Shown here: one piece after another, positions 8,506 to 17,634 of the stretch
How positions within the stretch are numbered: position 1 is the stretch's first letter
Layout: every line of letters begins with the position of its first letter
DNA from: Candidatus Marivariicella framensis
GTDB lineage: Bacteria; Bacteroidota; Bacteroidia; Flavobacteriales; Flavobacteriaceae
DNA length: 64,000 nucleotides
Assembly: GCA_905182735.1 (NCBI GenBank)
Contig: CAJJCT010000008.1
Span: forward strand, 30,975 to 94,974
Direction of reading: 5' to 3'
The notes under the pieces: model-generated
Told to the model about the DNA's origin: nothing
Database searches by the model: none
Seen by the model: the letters and a program-made list of their open reading frames with translations, nothing else
Position numbers and translations under genes: made by a program

Positions 8506-10170
8506 TCAGTATTTTTTAAAAAAAACTGATTCATATTGTGATTCATTTCCGTTTAAATCCTCAACTTTTATTTTTAGAATATGTTTTCCATTTGGAAAAT
8601 AAAGGTCAGAAAAGTTATAAGTAATTATACTATTTTTCGGCTCGTGTTCAAATAAGACCCAGCTCCCATTAATTGACCCTTCGACAGACTTTATTCCTGA
8701 TAAGTCGTCTTTAACCTTTAATTTTAAAAACTTCAAACTACTTACCCACTCATTTTTTTTAAAGTTTAAAGGTTTAATGATTGGTGGAATTGTATCAATA
8801 GATAATGAATATTTACCTAGCTCAGATACTTTTACTGTCCAAAGACTATCTACTTTTCTTGTTTTTAAAAAAAGGGGTTTCCCATGTTTATTTATTTTTG
8901 AAATAAAGCCTTTTTTTAAAGTAACGCTATCATTATTAGTGATTAGAAAATTAATCTCAAAACTTTTATTTAAGGGATGAATATTTTCTCCAAGATATAA
9001 GGTGTCATTATTGCTTTTGATATTGAGATTAATTGGATTATAAAAAGAATTTTTAAGAAACTTGACACTAATTCCATCTAGATCAATATTGTATTCATAA
9101 TCTGGATTGATTGTATTTTTATTAGAAATATTTTTAAGAGAATCTTTAATGATTCCTTCGAATTTTAATTTAATATCAGTCCTATTGCCTTTAAAATCTA
9201 TAATTTTTATACTACCAGTAGAGCTCTCATTATCTAAAATAGTAAACACTCCATATGAATTTGAATTACTGATAAAGCTGTATTTTGATTTTGGATGAGT
9301 AAAAAGTTTTTGAATTTTATTTTTTTCTAAGTTCCATTTCTCAAGATCTATCAATAGTTTTAAATGTCTTTTATCATTAAAACTTAGCTCATCCATTTTA
9401 TAATTGAATGTTGGATTATTATTTAAATTAAAATCTAAAGAATAAACCCCATTTTTACTATATGATTGATCTTGTCGGTCAAAATAACTTAATCCAATTC
9501 CAAGACTACCAGTATAATTTATTGTTGAAGCTACATATGACCCATCATTAATTTTTTTTATTTCAATTTTTTTTAAAAAATCATATTTTCCATCTTTATA
9601 AACTTTATATAGGTATAAACCATTAACTTTTGGTTTAATAGTATCAATTATATTAAGCCCAAACTTAATAGGATTTAACGGGTTATTTGTTTCAGAGCTT
9701 CTTATTTCGAAATGTAAGTGTGGCCCTGAGCTACCTCCTGTGTTTCCACTGAAGCCAATTAGTTCTCTTGCATTAAAACTTATCACACCCGCTTCAGGAA
9801 AGTCTTGAATTTCATAAGATTTTTTTTTGTACTGAATCATTTTGACATAAGTCTCAATTTTTTTAGAAAACTTTTTTAAATGAGCATAAACTGAAGTAGT
9901 ACCGTCGGTATGTTTTATATATAAACTTTTGCCATAACCGCCCTTGTTAACTCTTACCCTTACAAGGTCTCCATTTTTTATAGATCTGACCTTTAGCCCT
10001 TGTTTACCCTTTGTTTTTATATCAATTCCTGTATGAAAATGAGTGTTTCTTAATTCGCCAAAGGTTCCAGATAAATTCAAGGGAATTTCAAGGGGAGATA
10101 TAGTACTTTGACTATAACTAATAGATGATGATATTAAAAGTATAAATTTAACTAAATGCTTTATCTTCAT
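8506..10170 (-). CDS. Secreted M23-family (LytM) peptidoglycan metallopeptidase
   Basis: 554 residues with a signal peptide (residues 1-20). The LytM domain is at about 28-170, with the zinc ligands in THFHTGID (H46, D50) and the HLH motif in SGPHLHFEIR. The roughly 380-residue C-terminal part is predicted beta-rich with an Ig-like finish (DDLSGIKSVEGSINGSW). Such enzymes cut peptide cross-links of the cell wall during growth or division. Its position back-to-back with the coiled-coil protein and zapA matches a flavobacterial neighbourhood linked to cell division. The role of the long C-terminal region is unknown. Confidence 0.88.
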   Translation of the reverse strand: MKIKHLVKFILLISSSISYSQSTISPLEIPLNLSGTFGELRNTHFHTGIDIKTKGKQGLKVRSIKNGDLVRVRVNKGGYGKSLYIKHTDGTTSVYAHLKKFSKKIETYVKMIQYKKKSYEIQDFPEAGVISFNARELIGFSGNTGGSSGPHLHFEIRSSETNNPLNPIKFGLNIIDTIKPKVNGLYLYKVYKDGKYDFLKKIEIKKINDGSYVASTINYTGSLGIGLSYFDRQDQSYSKNGVYSLDFNLNNNPTFNYKMDELSFNDKRHLKLLIDLEKWNLEKNKIQKLFTHPKSKYSFISNSNSYGVFTILDNESSTGSIKIIDFKGNRTDIKLKFEGIIKDSLKNISNKNTINPDYEYNIDLDGISVKFLKNSFYNPINLNIKSNNDTLYLGENIHPLNKSFEINFLITNNDSVTLKKGFISKINKHGKPLFLKTRKVDSLWTVKVSELGKYSLSIDTIPPIIKPLNFKKNEWVSSLKFLKLKVKDDLSGIKSVEGSINGSWVLFEHEPKNSIITYNFSDLYFPNGKHILKIKVEDLNGNESQYESVFFKKY

Positions 10171-10220
10171 TTTAATATTAAATTATTACCGAAAATTAAA
10201 TCAATTATTATGATAATTTT

Positions 10221-10228
10221 TAAATTTG
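10221..10228 (+). promoter_or_regulatory. Promoter -7 box for the coiled-coil/zapA unit
   Basis: TAAATTTG is an exact match to the Bacteroidota -7 element TAnnTTTG and ends 19 bp before the start codon. No clear -33 TTTG is visible at the expected spacing, so support is only moderate. Confidence 0.45.
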
Positions 10229-10247
10229 TGGATAAGTAAATGATTTT

Positions 10248-10550
10248 ATGAATAATTATACTAAAACCATATCACTTTTAGAAGAAAAAGTCATCAAACT
10301 CCTTAATAGGCTTAAAGAAAATCATTTAAATTTTAACCAGCTAATAAAAAAAACAAAGTTTCTAGAATCTAACGAGGAGATACTGAAATTTAAATTAGCT
10401 GATTTAGAAAAACAAAATAAGTCACTGATAATTGCAAATAACATATTAGGAAGTAACGATGGGAAAGCAATCACAAAACGTAAAATTAATAAATTGATAA
10501 ACGAAGTTGAAGGTTGCATATTTCAGCTATCAGAAATTAAAGATGAGTAA
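10248..10550 (+). CDS. Small coiled-coil protein upstream of zapA
   Basis: 100 residues, mostly heptad-like leucine/lysine/glutamate helix (TISLLEEKVIKLLNRLKEN; LKFKLADLEKQNKSLI), so a predicted coiled coil over about residues 5-65. No catalytic motif. Small proteins of this type sit directly before zapA in flavobacteria. By position and shape it may be a partner of ZapA at the division ring, comparable to ZapB in other bacteria, but this is inference; I do not recognise a named family with certainty. The stop codon precedes the zapA ATG by 5 bp, so the two are probably co-translated. Confidence 0.75.
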   Translation: MNNYTKTISLLEEKVIKLLNRLKENHLNFNQLIKKTKFLESNEEILKFKLADLEKQNKSLIIANNILGSNDGKAITKRKINKLINEVEGCIFQLSEIKDE

Positions 10551-10555
10551 TATTT

Positions 10556-10852
10556 ATGAGTGATTTGATTAAAATAAAAATTACAATAGCTGACAGGGTA
10601 TATCCTCTTTCAATAGTTCCAGAACAAGAAGAAGTTTTGCGTAATGCAGCAAAAAAAATTGAAACAATGACTAAACAGCTTGAACAAAGCTATGCTGTTA
10701 GAGATAAACAAGATGTATTAGCTATGTGTGCTCTACAATATGCAACTAAGCTAGAAAACAATAGTAACCATAATAATCAAGGTCTATCTAAAGAGAATGA
10801 AAAAGTGCTCGAGCTTATAGATATTATTGACGTACATTTGAAGACATACTAA
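10556..10852 (+). CDS. zapA: Cell division protein ZapA
   Basis: 98 residues, the family's usual length. The N-terminal ZapA head (IKITIADRVYPLSI...EEVLRNAAKKIE) is followed by a helical tail predicted to form a coiled coil (DKQDVLAMCALQYATKLE). ZapA binds and bundles FtsZ filaments at mid-cell. It follows the small coiled-coil gene by 5 bp and is followed within 20 bp by the predicted 6S RNA, an arrangement (zapA then ssrS) seen in many bacteria including E. coli. Confidence 0.9.
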   Translation: MSDLIKIKITIADRVYPLSIVPEQEEVLRNAAKKIETMTKQLEQSYAVRDKQDVLAMCALQYATKLENNSNHNNQGLSKENEKVLELIDIIDVHLKTY

Positions 10853-10869
10853 GGTTTTAAAATATTGTT

Positions 10870-11037
10870 TTACCTGTATTAGTAATTATTTGACAAACTC
10901 AACGTTTAATTTTTTATAAAAAGTGAGTCGTGATTGTAAAAGCAAGCTGTTACGTAAATAGATCCTTGATCAGTCGGTTAGCTTTAAACATGTTTTTTTG
11001 GAGTTTGCTCAAAAACAGGCTAATACAGGTTTTTTTT
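10870..11037 (+). ncRNA. ssrS: 6S RNA (RNA polymerase-binding regulatory RNA)
   Basis: The gap after zapA holds a long self-complementary transcript. Its two ends pair perfectly: ACCTGTATTAG (10872-10882) with CTAATACAGGT (11020-11030). A second inner stem pairs CAAACTC (10894-10900) with GAGTTTG (11001-11007). Between lies an A/T-rich, mostly open middle, the hallmark of 6S RNA, which mimics an open promoter and sequesters RNA polymerase holoenzyme. A T run (11031-11037) directly after the closing stem would end transcription. The location after zapA supports the call. Length is about 160-165 nt. The 5' end is set by the pairing and is approximate. Confidence 0.85.
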
Positions 11038-11045
11038 AAACTTGA

Positions 11046-11789
11046 CTAAGAAATCAAAAAATATAAAAGCCCGGCTAAAGCCCCACCAACAAATGGCCCT
11101 AATATCGGTATCCAGCTATATGACCAGTCAGGATTTTTGTTTTTACGAGGTAAGAGAGAGTAAATTAATCTGGGTCCAAAATCCCTTGCTGGATTAATAG
11201 CAAACCCAGTATTTCCGCCTAAACTCATTCCAATCACCATAACTACAATACCAATAGGTAGAGCGTCGATTGACCCTAATCCAAAATTTTGAATAACAAC
11301 ACCTTCAATATTTATATTTGGTGTAACAATACAAAGGGCACAAAACACTAAAACAAAAGTTCCAAGAACCTCAGCAAACAAATTGTTTTTGAAATTTCTA
11401 ATAGCTGGTCCAGTACAAAATGTACCTCTAACAATATCTTCTTCTATTGATTCTCTATAGTGGTCAATATAAGCAACATAACTTAGCCATGACCCCAACA
11501 TCGCTCCAATTAATTGAGCTAATATATATGAAGGAACCATATTCCAAGAAAATTTTCCGGCAACAGCAAGACCTAATGTTACGGCTGGATTTAAGTGAGC
11601 CCCACTTATACTCCCTGCAATAAAAACACCAACAAATACAGCAAAACCCCATGCGATAGTGATTAATAGCCAAGGGTTTTGACCTTCTCCAATGGTTTTC
11701 TTTAAATTAACATTAGCTACCACTCCTTGTCCTAAAATAAGTAGAAATGTTGTGCCAATAAGTTCAGCAATAAATGGAGTCACATTCAT
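11046..11789 (-). CDS. glpF: Glycerol uptake facilitator (MIP/aquaglyceroporin family)
   Basis: 247 residues with six transmembrane helices and both half-helix signatures: HLNPAVTLG and AINPARDFGPR. The aspartate after the second NPAR is characteristic of glycerol facilitators rather than water-only aquaporins. It lets glycerol cross the inner membrane by diffusion. It is last in the glpK-glpD-glpF unit; its ATG overlaps the glpD stop by 4 bp. A closing stem and T run of the opposite 6S RNA lie only 9 bp past its stop. Confidence 0.93.
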   Translation of the reverse strand: MNVTPFIAELIGTTFLLILGQGVVANVNLKKTIGEGQNPWLLITIAWGFAVFVGVFIAGSISGAHLNPAVTLGLAVAGKFSWNMVPSYILAQLIGAMLGSWLSYVAYIDHYRESIEEDIVRGTFCTGPAIRNFKNNLFAEVLGTFVLVFCALCIVTPNINIEGVVIQNFGLGSIDALPIGIVVMVIGMSLGGNTGFAINPARDFGPRLIYSLLPRKNKNPDWSYSWIPILGPFVGGALAGLLYFLIS

Positions 11790-13342
11790 ATTTTATATTT
11801 TTTTGTTAAAGTTAAAAAAGATAATTTTTGATCTCTTTTCCAGTTTTGATTTTTATTTAAAGCTTTTGCCATTATCTCTAGTACATCATCAATTAATTTT
11901 TCAGTTTCAAATACATCTAAAAATAAACATCGAGTTCTTCTAGCTAAAACATCTTCAAGCGTTAAAGCCATTTCTTTTTGAATTGCCCATAAAATTTGAT
12001 GTTTAGTAATATTAAGTTTTTTTGATAAAGATTTATTTCCAGAAGGGTCGCTAGTTATTTTTATTATTTCTTTAATGTCAGCTCCATAAACATGAAGTGG
12101 GTCATCAAAATCAGGATTTTTATTATATCCATGAATTGGAAGATTCTCAGTAATAGTTTTTGAAGAAGCTAATCCACCAACTAGCATAGCTGAGCTTATT
12201 GCATCTTCACCAATTTTCCTATATGTTGTCCATTTACCACCAAGGATACTAATTAGACCACTTGTGCTTATTTTAATTTTATGATGTCTAGAAATTTCTT
12301 TGGTTGATTCATTTTTATCATCACTAACAGCAAGCGGTCTTAACCCTACAAAAACACTTTTAATATCTTTTTTTAATGGTTTTGACGCCATATATTCTCC
12401 AGCATTTGAAATAATAAAATCAATTTCATCACTCAATGCTCTCGGTTCAGGTTTTGCTTCATTTACCTTAGTATCTGTAGTGCCTAAAATGACATAGTTC
12501 TGCCAAGGTACAGCAAAAAGAACTCTACCATCAGATGTGTGAGGGACCATTATTGCATGTTGACTATTTAAAAATTTCTTATCTATAACTACATGAACTC
12601 CTTGGCTAGGTTGAATCATCCTAAGAGATTTCGAATCATCCATTAACATTATTGAATCAGAAAAAACACCAGTTGCATTAACAACTACCTTAGATTTTAT
12701 TTGATACTTAGCTTTACTAAATGAATCTTTAACTTCAACCCCCGAAACAGTGTTGTCACTGCTTTTAATTATATTAATTACTTCAATATAATTTAATACA
12801 ACTCCACCATGATTTTCAGCAGTTTGAGCAAGACTTATTGCCATTCTTGAGTCATCAAATTGTCCATCATAATAAATCACCCCTCCTTTTAACCCATTTT
12901 TTTTAACGTTCGGAATTAAATTTTCAATTTCATTTTTATCAAGAAAAGTAGATGGTCCAATTCCAAGATTACCAGCCATCATATCATATATTTTTAAACC
13001 AATTCCATAAAAAGGACTAGTCCACCAATTATAGGATGGTATAACAAAACTTAAATCTTTTACTAAATGTGGAGCATTTTTTTTCAATATTCCTCTTTCT
13101 TTTAGAGACTCAATCACTAAAGATATATCACCATTTTGAAGGTATCTAACTCCACCATGAATTAATTTTGTGCTTCTAGAAGAAGTTCCCTTAGCAAAAT
13201 CATACTTTTCCAATAAAAGTGTTTTATAGCCTCTAGATGCTGACTCTATTGCCGAACCAAGACCAGAAGCACCACCACCAATTATAATAACATCCCATAA
13301 TTCAACAGATTTAATTTTTGAAAGATTATTTGATCGATTCAT
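11786..13342 (-). CDS. glpD: FAD-dependent glycerol-3-phosphate dehydrogenase
   Basis: 518 residues. The N-terminal FAD-binding motif is DVIIIGGGASGLGSAIES, followed by GTSSRSTKLIHGGVRYLQ, the classic GlpD/GlpA glycine-rich and substrate region. The C-terminal helical domain (about 400-518) completes the family length. It oxidises glycerol-3-phosphate to dihydroxyacetone phosphate at the membrane and passes electrons to quinone. It starts directly after the glpK stop and overlaps glpF by 4 bp, so all three are one operon. Confidence 0.95.
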   Translation of the reverse strand: MNRSNNLSKIKSVELWDVIIIGGGASGLGSAIESASRGYKTLLLEKYDFAKGTSSRSTKLIHGGVRYLQNGDISLVIESLKERGILKKNAPHLVKDLSFVIPSYNWWTSPFYGIGLKIYDMMAGNLGIGPSTFLDKNEIENLIPNVKKNGLKGGVIYYDGQFDDSRMAISLAQTAENHGGVVLNYIEVINIIKSSDNTVSGVEVKDSFSKAKYQIKSKVVVNATGVFSDSIMLMDDSKSLRMIQPSQGVHVVIDKKFLNSQHAIMVPHTSDGRVLFAVPWQNYVILGTTDTKVNEAKPEPRALSDEIDFIISNAGEYMASKPLKKDIKSVFVGLRPLAVSDDKNESTKEISRHHKIKISTSGLISILGGKWTTYRKIGEDAISSAMLVGGLASSKTITENLPIHGYNKNPDFDDPLHVYGADIKEIIKITSDPSGNKSLSKKLNITKHQILWAIQKEMALTLEDVLARRTRCLFLDVFETEKLIDDVLEIMAKALNKNQNWKRDQKLSFLTLTKKYKI

Positions 13343-14833
13343 TTAATTAATAATCTGATTTATTCTTTTATTCCACAAAATATTTATTTCTTCAATTGAT
13401 GAGTCTTTTTGAGGTTTAAATAATTTATCCTTTTCCCATATATTCTTAATAGCTTCAATATTTTTAAAATAACCTGTAGCTAATCCCGCTAAAAAAGCAG
13501 CACCTAGTGCAGTAGTCTCTGTTATTTTTGGTCTTATAACATTACTTTCGAGGATATTAGCTTGAATTTGCATCAATAAGTTGTTATTACTTGCCCCTCC
13601 ATCAACCTTTAAAGTATTAAATTTTGTATTTGAATCTTTCTCCATTGCAACAACAACCTCTTTACATCTAAGTGAAATAGCTTCTAAAGCAGCTCTTGCA
13701 ATATGACCTTTTGTTGTGTCTCTAGTTATACCCATTATGTTTCCTGTAGCATGAGGATCCCAATATGGAGCAGCAAGTCCAGAAAGAGAAGGAATAAATG
13801 TAACTCCACCACTGTCTTTTTCGCTACTTGCCAAAGCTTCAATCTCTGATGCTGTTTTAATAATTCCAAGCTTATCTCTAAGCCATTGAACCAATGCTCC
13901 AGCCACAAAAACACTACCTTCAATAGCATAAGTGGTTTTTCCATTTATTTGATAGCCAATAGTAGTCAGCATTTTGTTTTTTGATTTTACAGGATTTTCT
14001 CCTGTATTCATAATGCAAAAACACCCAGTTCCATAAGTGTTTTTAACATCACCTGGGTTAAAACAAAGCTGACCAAATAGAGCAGCTTGTTGATCTCCAG
14101 CTATTCCAGCTACTCTAATTTTCTGATTAAAAATTTCAGCTTCTCCTATTATTTCTGAAGATTGACAAAGGTTTGGAAGGATATTTAAAGGAACATCAAG
14201 TAGCTTTAATAGTTCATCATCCCACTTTAATTCATGTATGTTATAAAGTAGAGTTCTACTAGCATTTGAAGGATCAGTTACATGATGTTTTCCGTTTGTT
14301 AATTTCCAAATTAACCAAGTGTCAATAGTCCCAAATGCCAATTCATTATTGTTCGCAGAATCTCTTGCGTTAGGAACATTGTCTAAAATCCATTTAATCT
14401 TAGTGCCAGAAAAATAAGCATCTAGAATTAACCCTGTTTTTTCTTGAAATAATTCTTTTACTGATAAGTGTGCACTATTATCTTTGATTAGAGCATCACA
14501 GATAGAAGCTGTTCTTCTGTCTTGCCATACAATAGCATTATAAACTGGTTTTCCAGTATTTTTATTCCATATGACAGTAGTTTCCCTCTGATTTGTAATC
14601 CCAATTGAATCAATATCTTTTGGACTTATTTTTGCTAGTTTAATTACCTCTTCAATTGATTTTAGTTGAGTTTTCCATATTTCTTCTGGATCATGCTCTA
14701 CCCAACCTTTATTTGGAAAAAATTGTTCAAATTCATATTGAGATATTGCAATTTGATTACCCTTTTTATCAAATAGTATAGATCTAGAACTAGTCGTCCC
14801 AGCGTCTAATGCTAAAATGTATTTTTTATTCAT
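13343..14833 (-). CDS. glpK: Glycerol kinase
   Basis: 496 residues, the standard FGGY-kinase length. N-terminal nucleotide motif ALDAGTTSSRSILFD, substrate-region motifs GITNQRETTVIW and WQDRRT, and the C-terminal family signature containing KVDGGASNNNLLMQIQ. It phosphorylates glycerol with ATP, trapping it in the cell as glycerol-3-phosphate. First gene of the glpK-glpD-glpF operon. The 108-bp gap to the divergent DMT transporter would hold its promoter; a GTAATTTG box (about 14850) is near but not equal to the -7 consensus. Confidence 0.96.
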   Translation of the reverse strand: MNKKYILALDAGTTSSRSILFDKKGNQIAISQYEFEQFFPNKGWVEHDPEEIWKTQLKSIEEVIKLAKISPKDIDSIGITNQRETTVIWNKNTGKPVYNAIVWQDRRTASICDALIKDNSAHLSVKELFQEKTGLILDAYFSGTKIKWILDNVPNARDSANNNELAFGTIDTWLIWKLTNGKHHVTDPSNASRTLLYNIHELKWDDELLKLLDVPLNILPNLCQSSEIIGEAEIFNQKIRVAGIAGDQQAALFGQLCFNPGDVKNTYGTGCFCIMNTGENPVKSKNKMLTTIGYQINGKTTYAIEGSVFVAGALVQWLRDKLGIIKTASEIEALASSEKDSGGVTFIPSLSGLAAPYWDPHATGNIMGITRDTTKGHIARAALEAISLRCKEVVVAMEKDSNTKFNTLKVDGGASNNNLLMQIQANILESNVIRPKITETTALGAAFLAGLATGYFKNIEAIKNIWEKDKLFKPQKDSSIEEINILWNKRINQIIN

Positions 14834-14941
14834 TTTATATAATTCTTTTTACAAATTACATTATTAATCATTAAATTTTAAAAACAGAAAAAAAAGTTTT
14901 CATAATAATAAAAAGGATAGATATTTGTAAAAATTTTCCGA

Positions 14942-15790
14942 TTGAAAAAATTATACAGTTCCGTTAAATACATGTTAATTAGTGTATTTGCTTTTTCAAT
15001 TATGAATGCGTTGTTAAAACACCTGACAAACTACGGAACTTTTCAATTGGTTTTTTTTAGATCAATTACTACGTTGGCTATCACTTCAAGTTTACTAATT
15101 TATTATAAGATTCCATTTTTTGGTAAAAACAAAATAATTTTAATGAAAAGGGGAGTGGTTGGTGCTTTAGCTATGCTTTGTTTTTTTTTCTCTGTTAGCT
15201 ATATGTCGGTTGGTTCTGCCGTATCAATAAGGTACATCTCACCAATTTTTGCTGCAATATTAACTGTCTTTTTTTTTAATAAAAAAATATCTAAAATTGA
15301 ATGGTTTTTTTACCTTATATCATTTATAGGTATTCTTTTTATTAGAGGTTTTAATAATAAAATGAATTTATTTGGTTTTTCCATGGCTTTGCTTGCTGCT
15401 TTTTTTTCAGCATTTGTTTACTTAATTATTGAATTAATTGGAAAGAAGGAGCACCCTTTAGTTATAGTTAATTATTTTATGATGACTTCTTTTACATTAA
15501 GTTTTATTGGTATTTATTTTTACTGGACTCCAGTAATAAATGAAGATCTATTACTTTTATTTCTTATGGGTGTTGTTGGTTTTTTTGGTCAATATTATAT
15601 GACAAAAGCTTTTCAAAATGGATTTGCTTACAAGATTGCCCCAATTAAATATGTAGAAGTAGTATTTACTATTTTATTTGGAGTTTTTGTTTTAGAGGAA
15701 AGATATACTTTATTAACCCTTTTAGGGATTTTTATGGTTATCAGTGGATTGGTTTTTAATCTCATTTATAAATCTATAAATAAGAATTAG
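14942..15790 (+). CDS. EamA/DMT-family transporter
   Basis: 282 residues with ten predicted transmembrane helices in two EamA repeats (residues about 5-135 and 145-278). Such proteins are inner-membrane exporters or exchangers of small metabolites. The substrate is not predictable. The frame opens with TTG; the first in-frame ATG is ten codons later (14972) and either may be used. It is divergent from glpK and its last 4 bp overlap the end of the convergent zincin-like lipoprotein gene. Confidence 0.85.
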   Translation: MKKLYSSVKYMLISVFAFSIMNALLKHLTNYGTFQLVFFRSITTLAITSSLLIYYKIPFFGKNKIILMKRGVVGALAMLCFFFSVSYMSVGSAVSIRYISPIFAAILTVFFFNKKISKIEWFFYLISFIGILFIRGFNNKMNLFGFSMALLAAFFSAFVYLIIELIGKKEHPLVIVNYFMMTSFTLSFIGIYFYWTPVINEDLLLLFLMGVVGFFGQYYMTKAFQNGFAYKIAPIKYVEVVFTILFGVFVLEERYTLLTLLGIFMVISGLVFNLIYKSINKN

Positions 15791-16374
15791 TCACCTGGAC
15801 ATTCGATATATGATATTCCAGGAAAATCTCTTCTTAAAAATCGATTTTTAGCTTTAATGAAATCATTAATTTTTGTATCTCCTCTTGGGATCGAAGGATA
15901 CATTATATCCGTTCTGTTTTGACTGTGTTCGTATTTGTAAACATCATGTCCAAACTCATGATACATTAGCCATAGTTGTTGTATTTCTGTGTAATCTTCC
16001 CAGAAATTAAGTATAACCCCAATTATAACAGCTTCTCTATTGCAATAACCTGCAAATGTTGAATAACCTGCATGATCTGGAGACACCCCTGAAGCAAATT
16101 CTTCTGGCGTTTGTATGTCAAATTTTAAATTTACAATTGTATTGATTTCTCCATAATCCGGACCACCCCTTGAGCATTTAACATCTTCCACGAACAAATT
16201 CCAATAACTCATTAGGTCAGAACTATCTACGTTAGTATAATCAACACAGCTAGATATCTGAGCTTCTAATATCTCTTCTTCTTCCGCTAGTATTTCCAAG
16301 TTATCCTCAGAACTACATTTTATTAAGAATAAAACGATAATTAAAAAAAAAATTTTGAAATTTGAACTTAACAT
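15787..16374 (-). CDS. Putative zincin-type metallopeptidase lipoprotein
   Basis: 195 residues. The leader is lipoprotein-like (hydrophobic core ending LIKCSSED, cysteine at about residue 20). The central sequence MYHEFGHDVYKYEH contains HExxH (HEFGH), the zinc-binding and catalytic motif of zincin metallopeptidases, followed after a short gap by DIMYPS, which resembles a Met-turn (IMYP). That pairing supports a real peptidase fold, probably anchored facing the periplasm or outside. I do not recognise a named family. Substrate unknown. It is a single gene, end to end with the DMT transporter. Confidence 0.65.
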   Translation of the reverse strand: MLSSNFKIFFLIIVLFLIKCSSEDNLEILAEEEEILEAQISSCVDYTNVDSSDLMSYWNLFVEDVKCSRGGPDYGEINTIVNLKFDIQTPEEFASGVSPDHAGYSTFAGYCNREAVIIGVILNFWEDYTEIQQLWLMYHEFGHDVYKYEHSQNRTDIMYPSIPRGDTKINDFIKAKNRFLRRDFPGISYIECPGD

Positions 16375-16485
16375 TCATTGATGATTTAGATGATTGCAAA
16401 ATTAATATTTATTAAGTTAACATTTAACATTTAACATTTAATATTAAATTAAAATTAGTTAACTTAGTTGCGTAATACAATTCAC

Positions 16486-17337
16486 ATGAAACTAGTTAAA
16501 TTAATTTTATTCTTTTTTATCAGTATTAGTTTTTTCAGCTATTCCCAAGCTGATCTTGAAAATAAAATTAAAGAAGAATTTAAATTAAATTATGATTTAA
16601 GAATCATGGAAGATCCAATTAGTGTTCGTAATCTTTTTTTAAAGAATCAAGATTTGGTTTCCGACTACATCACTTTTGTTACAAATTCCAATAGATCCTG
16701 GTATTTTAATTATTTCAACTTAAATTCAATGAGAAGATATGGATGGAATTCATACTTGGAGCTTTATGATAATAGATTTTTAACTTGGAATAAATGGAGA
16801 GATGATCTGATTCTTTCTTTTGGTGATTACGAGTGGTTTAAACCTAAATTTAAATATTTTTTTGGATCGGATTACTTTACTGATTTAACTCAATATTCAA
16901 TTAAATTAGCTAATGAGAATTTATACGTATTAAGGCAACTTGAATTGTTAGGAAGTAATGCTATTGAACTTGCTGATATACCTAGTTCAACGGGCAATAA
17001 AAACTCAAAACCTGTAAGAGACGATATTTTAACTGTTCTTGTTAAAAATGGAAAGAAATTTAAAGTTGTTCCTACCCCACGTAGAAGTAATTCTTGGATA
17101 ACTCGTAATTCTAGAAACGATACAAGATCATATACTAACAATGGAGGTATTAGAGATACTCGTGTTTATAAAGGACCAGATAACTCAAATAACGGATACT
17201 CAAGTCAAGGAAATAGTTCAACAAATTCAGCTCCAACTATAACAAGGTCTATAGTTGCTTCAGGAGGAAGTACTAGCTCGAATGCTACAAGTTCAAGTGG
17301 AGGATCAACAGTTGTCTCAACTGCAAAAAAACAATAA
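16486..17337 (+). CDS. Secreted protein of unknown function with a Ser/Asn/Gly-rich tail
   Basis: I place the start at ATG 16486, giving 283 residues with a clear signal peptide (MKLVKLILFFFISISFFSYS). An earlier in-frame TTG at 16468 would add six residues before it and is unlikely. The mature N-terminal half is rich in aromatic residues (W, Y, F) and probably folded. From about residue 195 the chain becomes low-complexity: R/N/T/S-rich, then S/G/T-rich to the end. Such a tail suggests a surface-exposed or disordered linker. No family recognised. Confidence 0.6.
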   Translation: MKLVKLILFFFISISFFSYSQADLENKIKEEFKLNYDLRIMEDPISVRNLFLKNQDLVSDYITFVTNSNRSWYFNYFNLNSMRRYGWNSYLELYDNRFLTWNKWRDDLILSFGDYEWFKPKFKYFFGSDYFTDLTQYSIKLANENLYVLRQLELLGSNAIELADIPSSTGNKNSKPVRDDILTVLVKNGKKFKVVPTPRRSNSWITRNSRNDTRSYTNNGGIRDTRVYKGPDNSNNGYSSQGNSSTNSAPTITRSIVASGGSTSSNATSSSGGSTVVSTAKKQ

Positions 17338-17447
17338 CACTTTATAGCTTTACTAGAGATTGATTTTAACTTATAATCAATTGCTTTTTATGTTCAAGAA
17401 CTAATGTTAATTTAGCTGTACACCTACTTTTAAAATAGTTTAATTTG

Positions 17448-17521
17448 TAGCGAGAGGGGGGCACGATCCCCCGACCTCCGGGTTATGAATCCGACGCTCT
17501 AACCAGCTGAGCTACCTCGCC
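17448..17521 (-). tRNA. tRNA-Met (anticodon CAT), elongator type
   Basis: A 74-nt cloverleaf on the minus strand. Acceptor GGCGAGG pairs with TCTCGCT (two G-U pairs). The D arm is GCTC...GAGC. The anticodon loop is TTCATAA (anticodon CAT). Variable loop AGGTC. The T stem is GGGGG/CCCCC. The 3' CCA is not encoded (CAA follows the discriminator A). Unusual points: the T loop reads ATCGTGC instead of the standard TTCGANN, i.e. positions 54 and 58 are swapped, and position 31-39 is an A-C mismatch. CAT could also be an isoleucine tRNA with lysidine; the body looks like elongator Met. Confidence 0.9.
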
Positions 17522-17634
17522 ATTGGGGGGCAAATATAGTTAAAGCTTTATTTAAACACAATGATTAGTAAATTTTAAGTTATTAAAGGATAAACAATTT
17601 CTTTTTTTATATATTGATCAAAATTTTTAATAAT

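Noticed and set aside
11464..11673. Cysteine-rich frame within glpF in another reading frame
   Set aside because: Overlaps the conserved NPA half-helix of glpF; not a credible second gene.
17359..17381. A/T-rich hairpin after the secreted protein gene as terminator
   Set aside because: Seven-base A/T stem with a nine-base loop and a poor T run; too weak to call.
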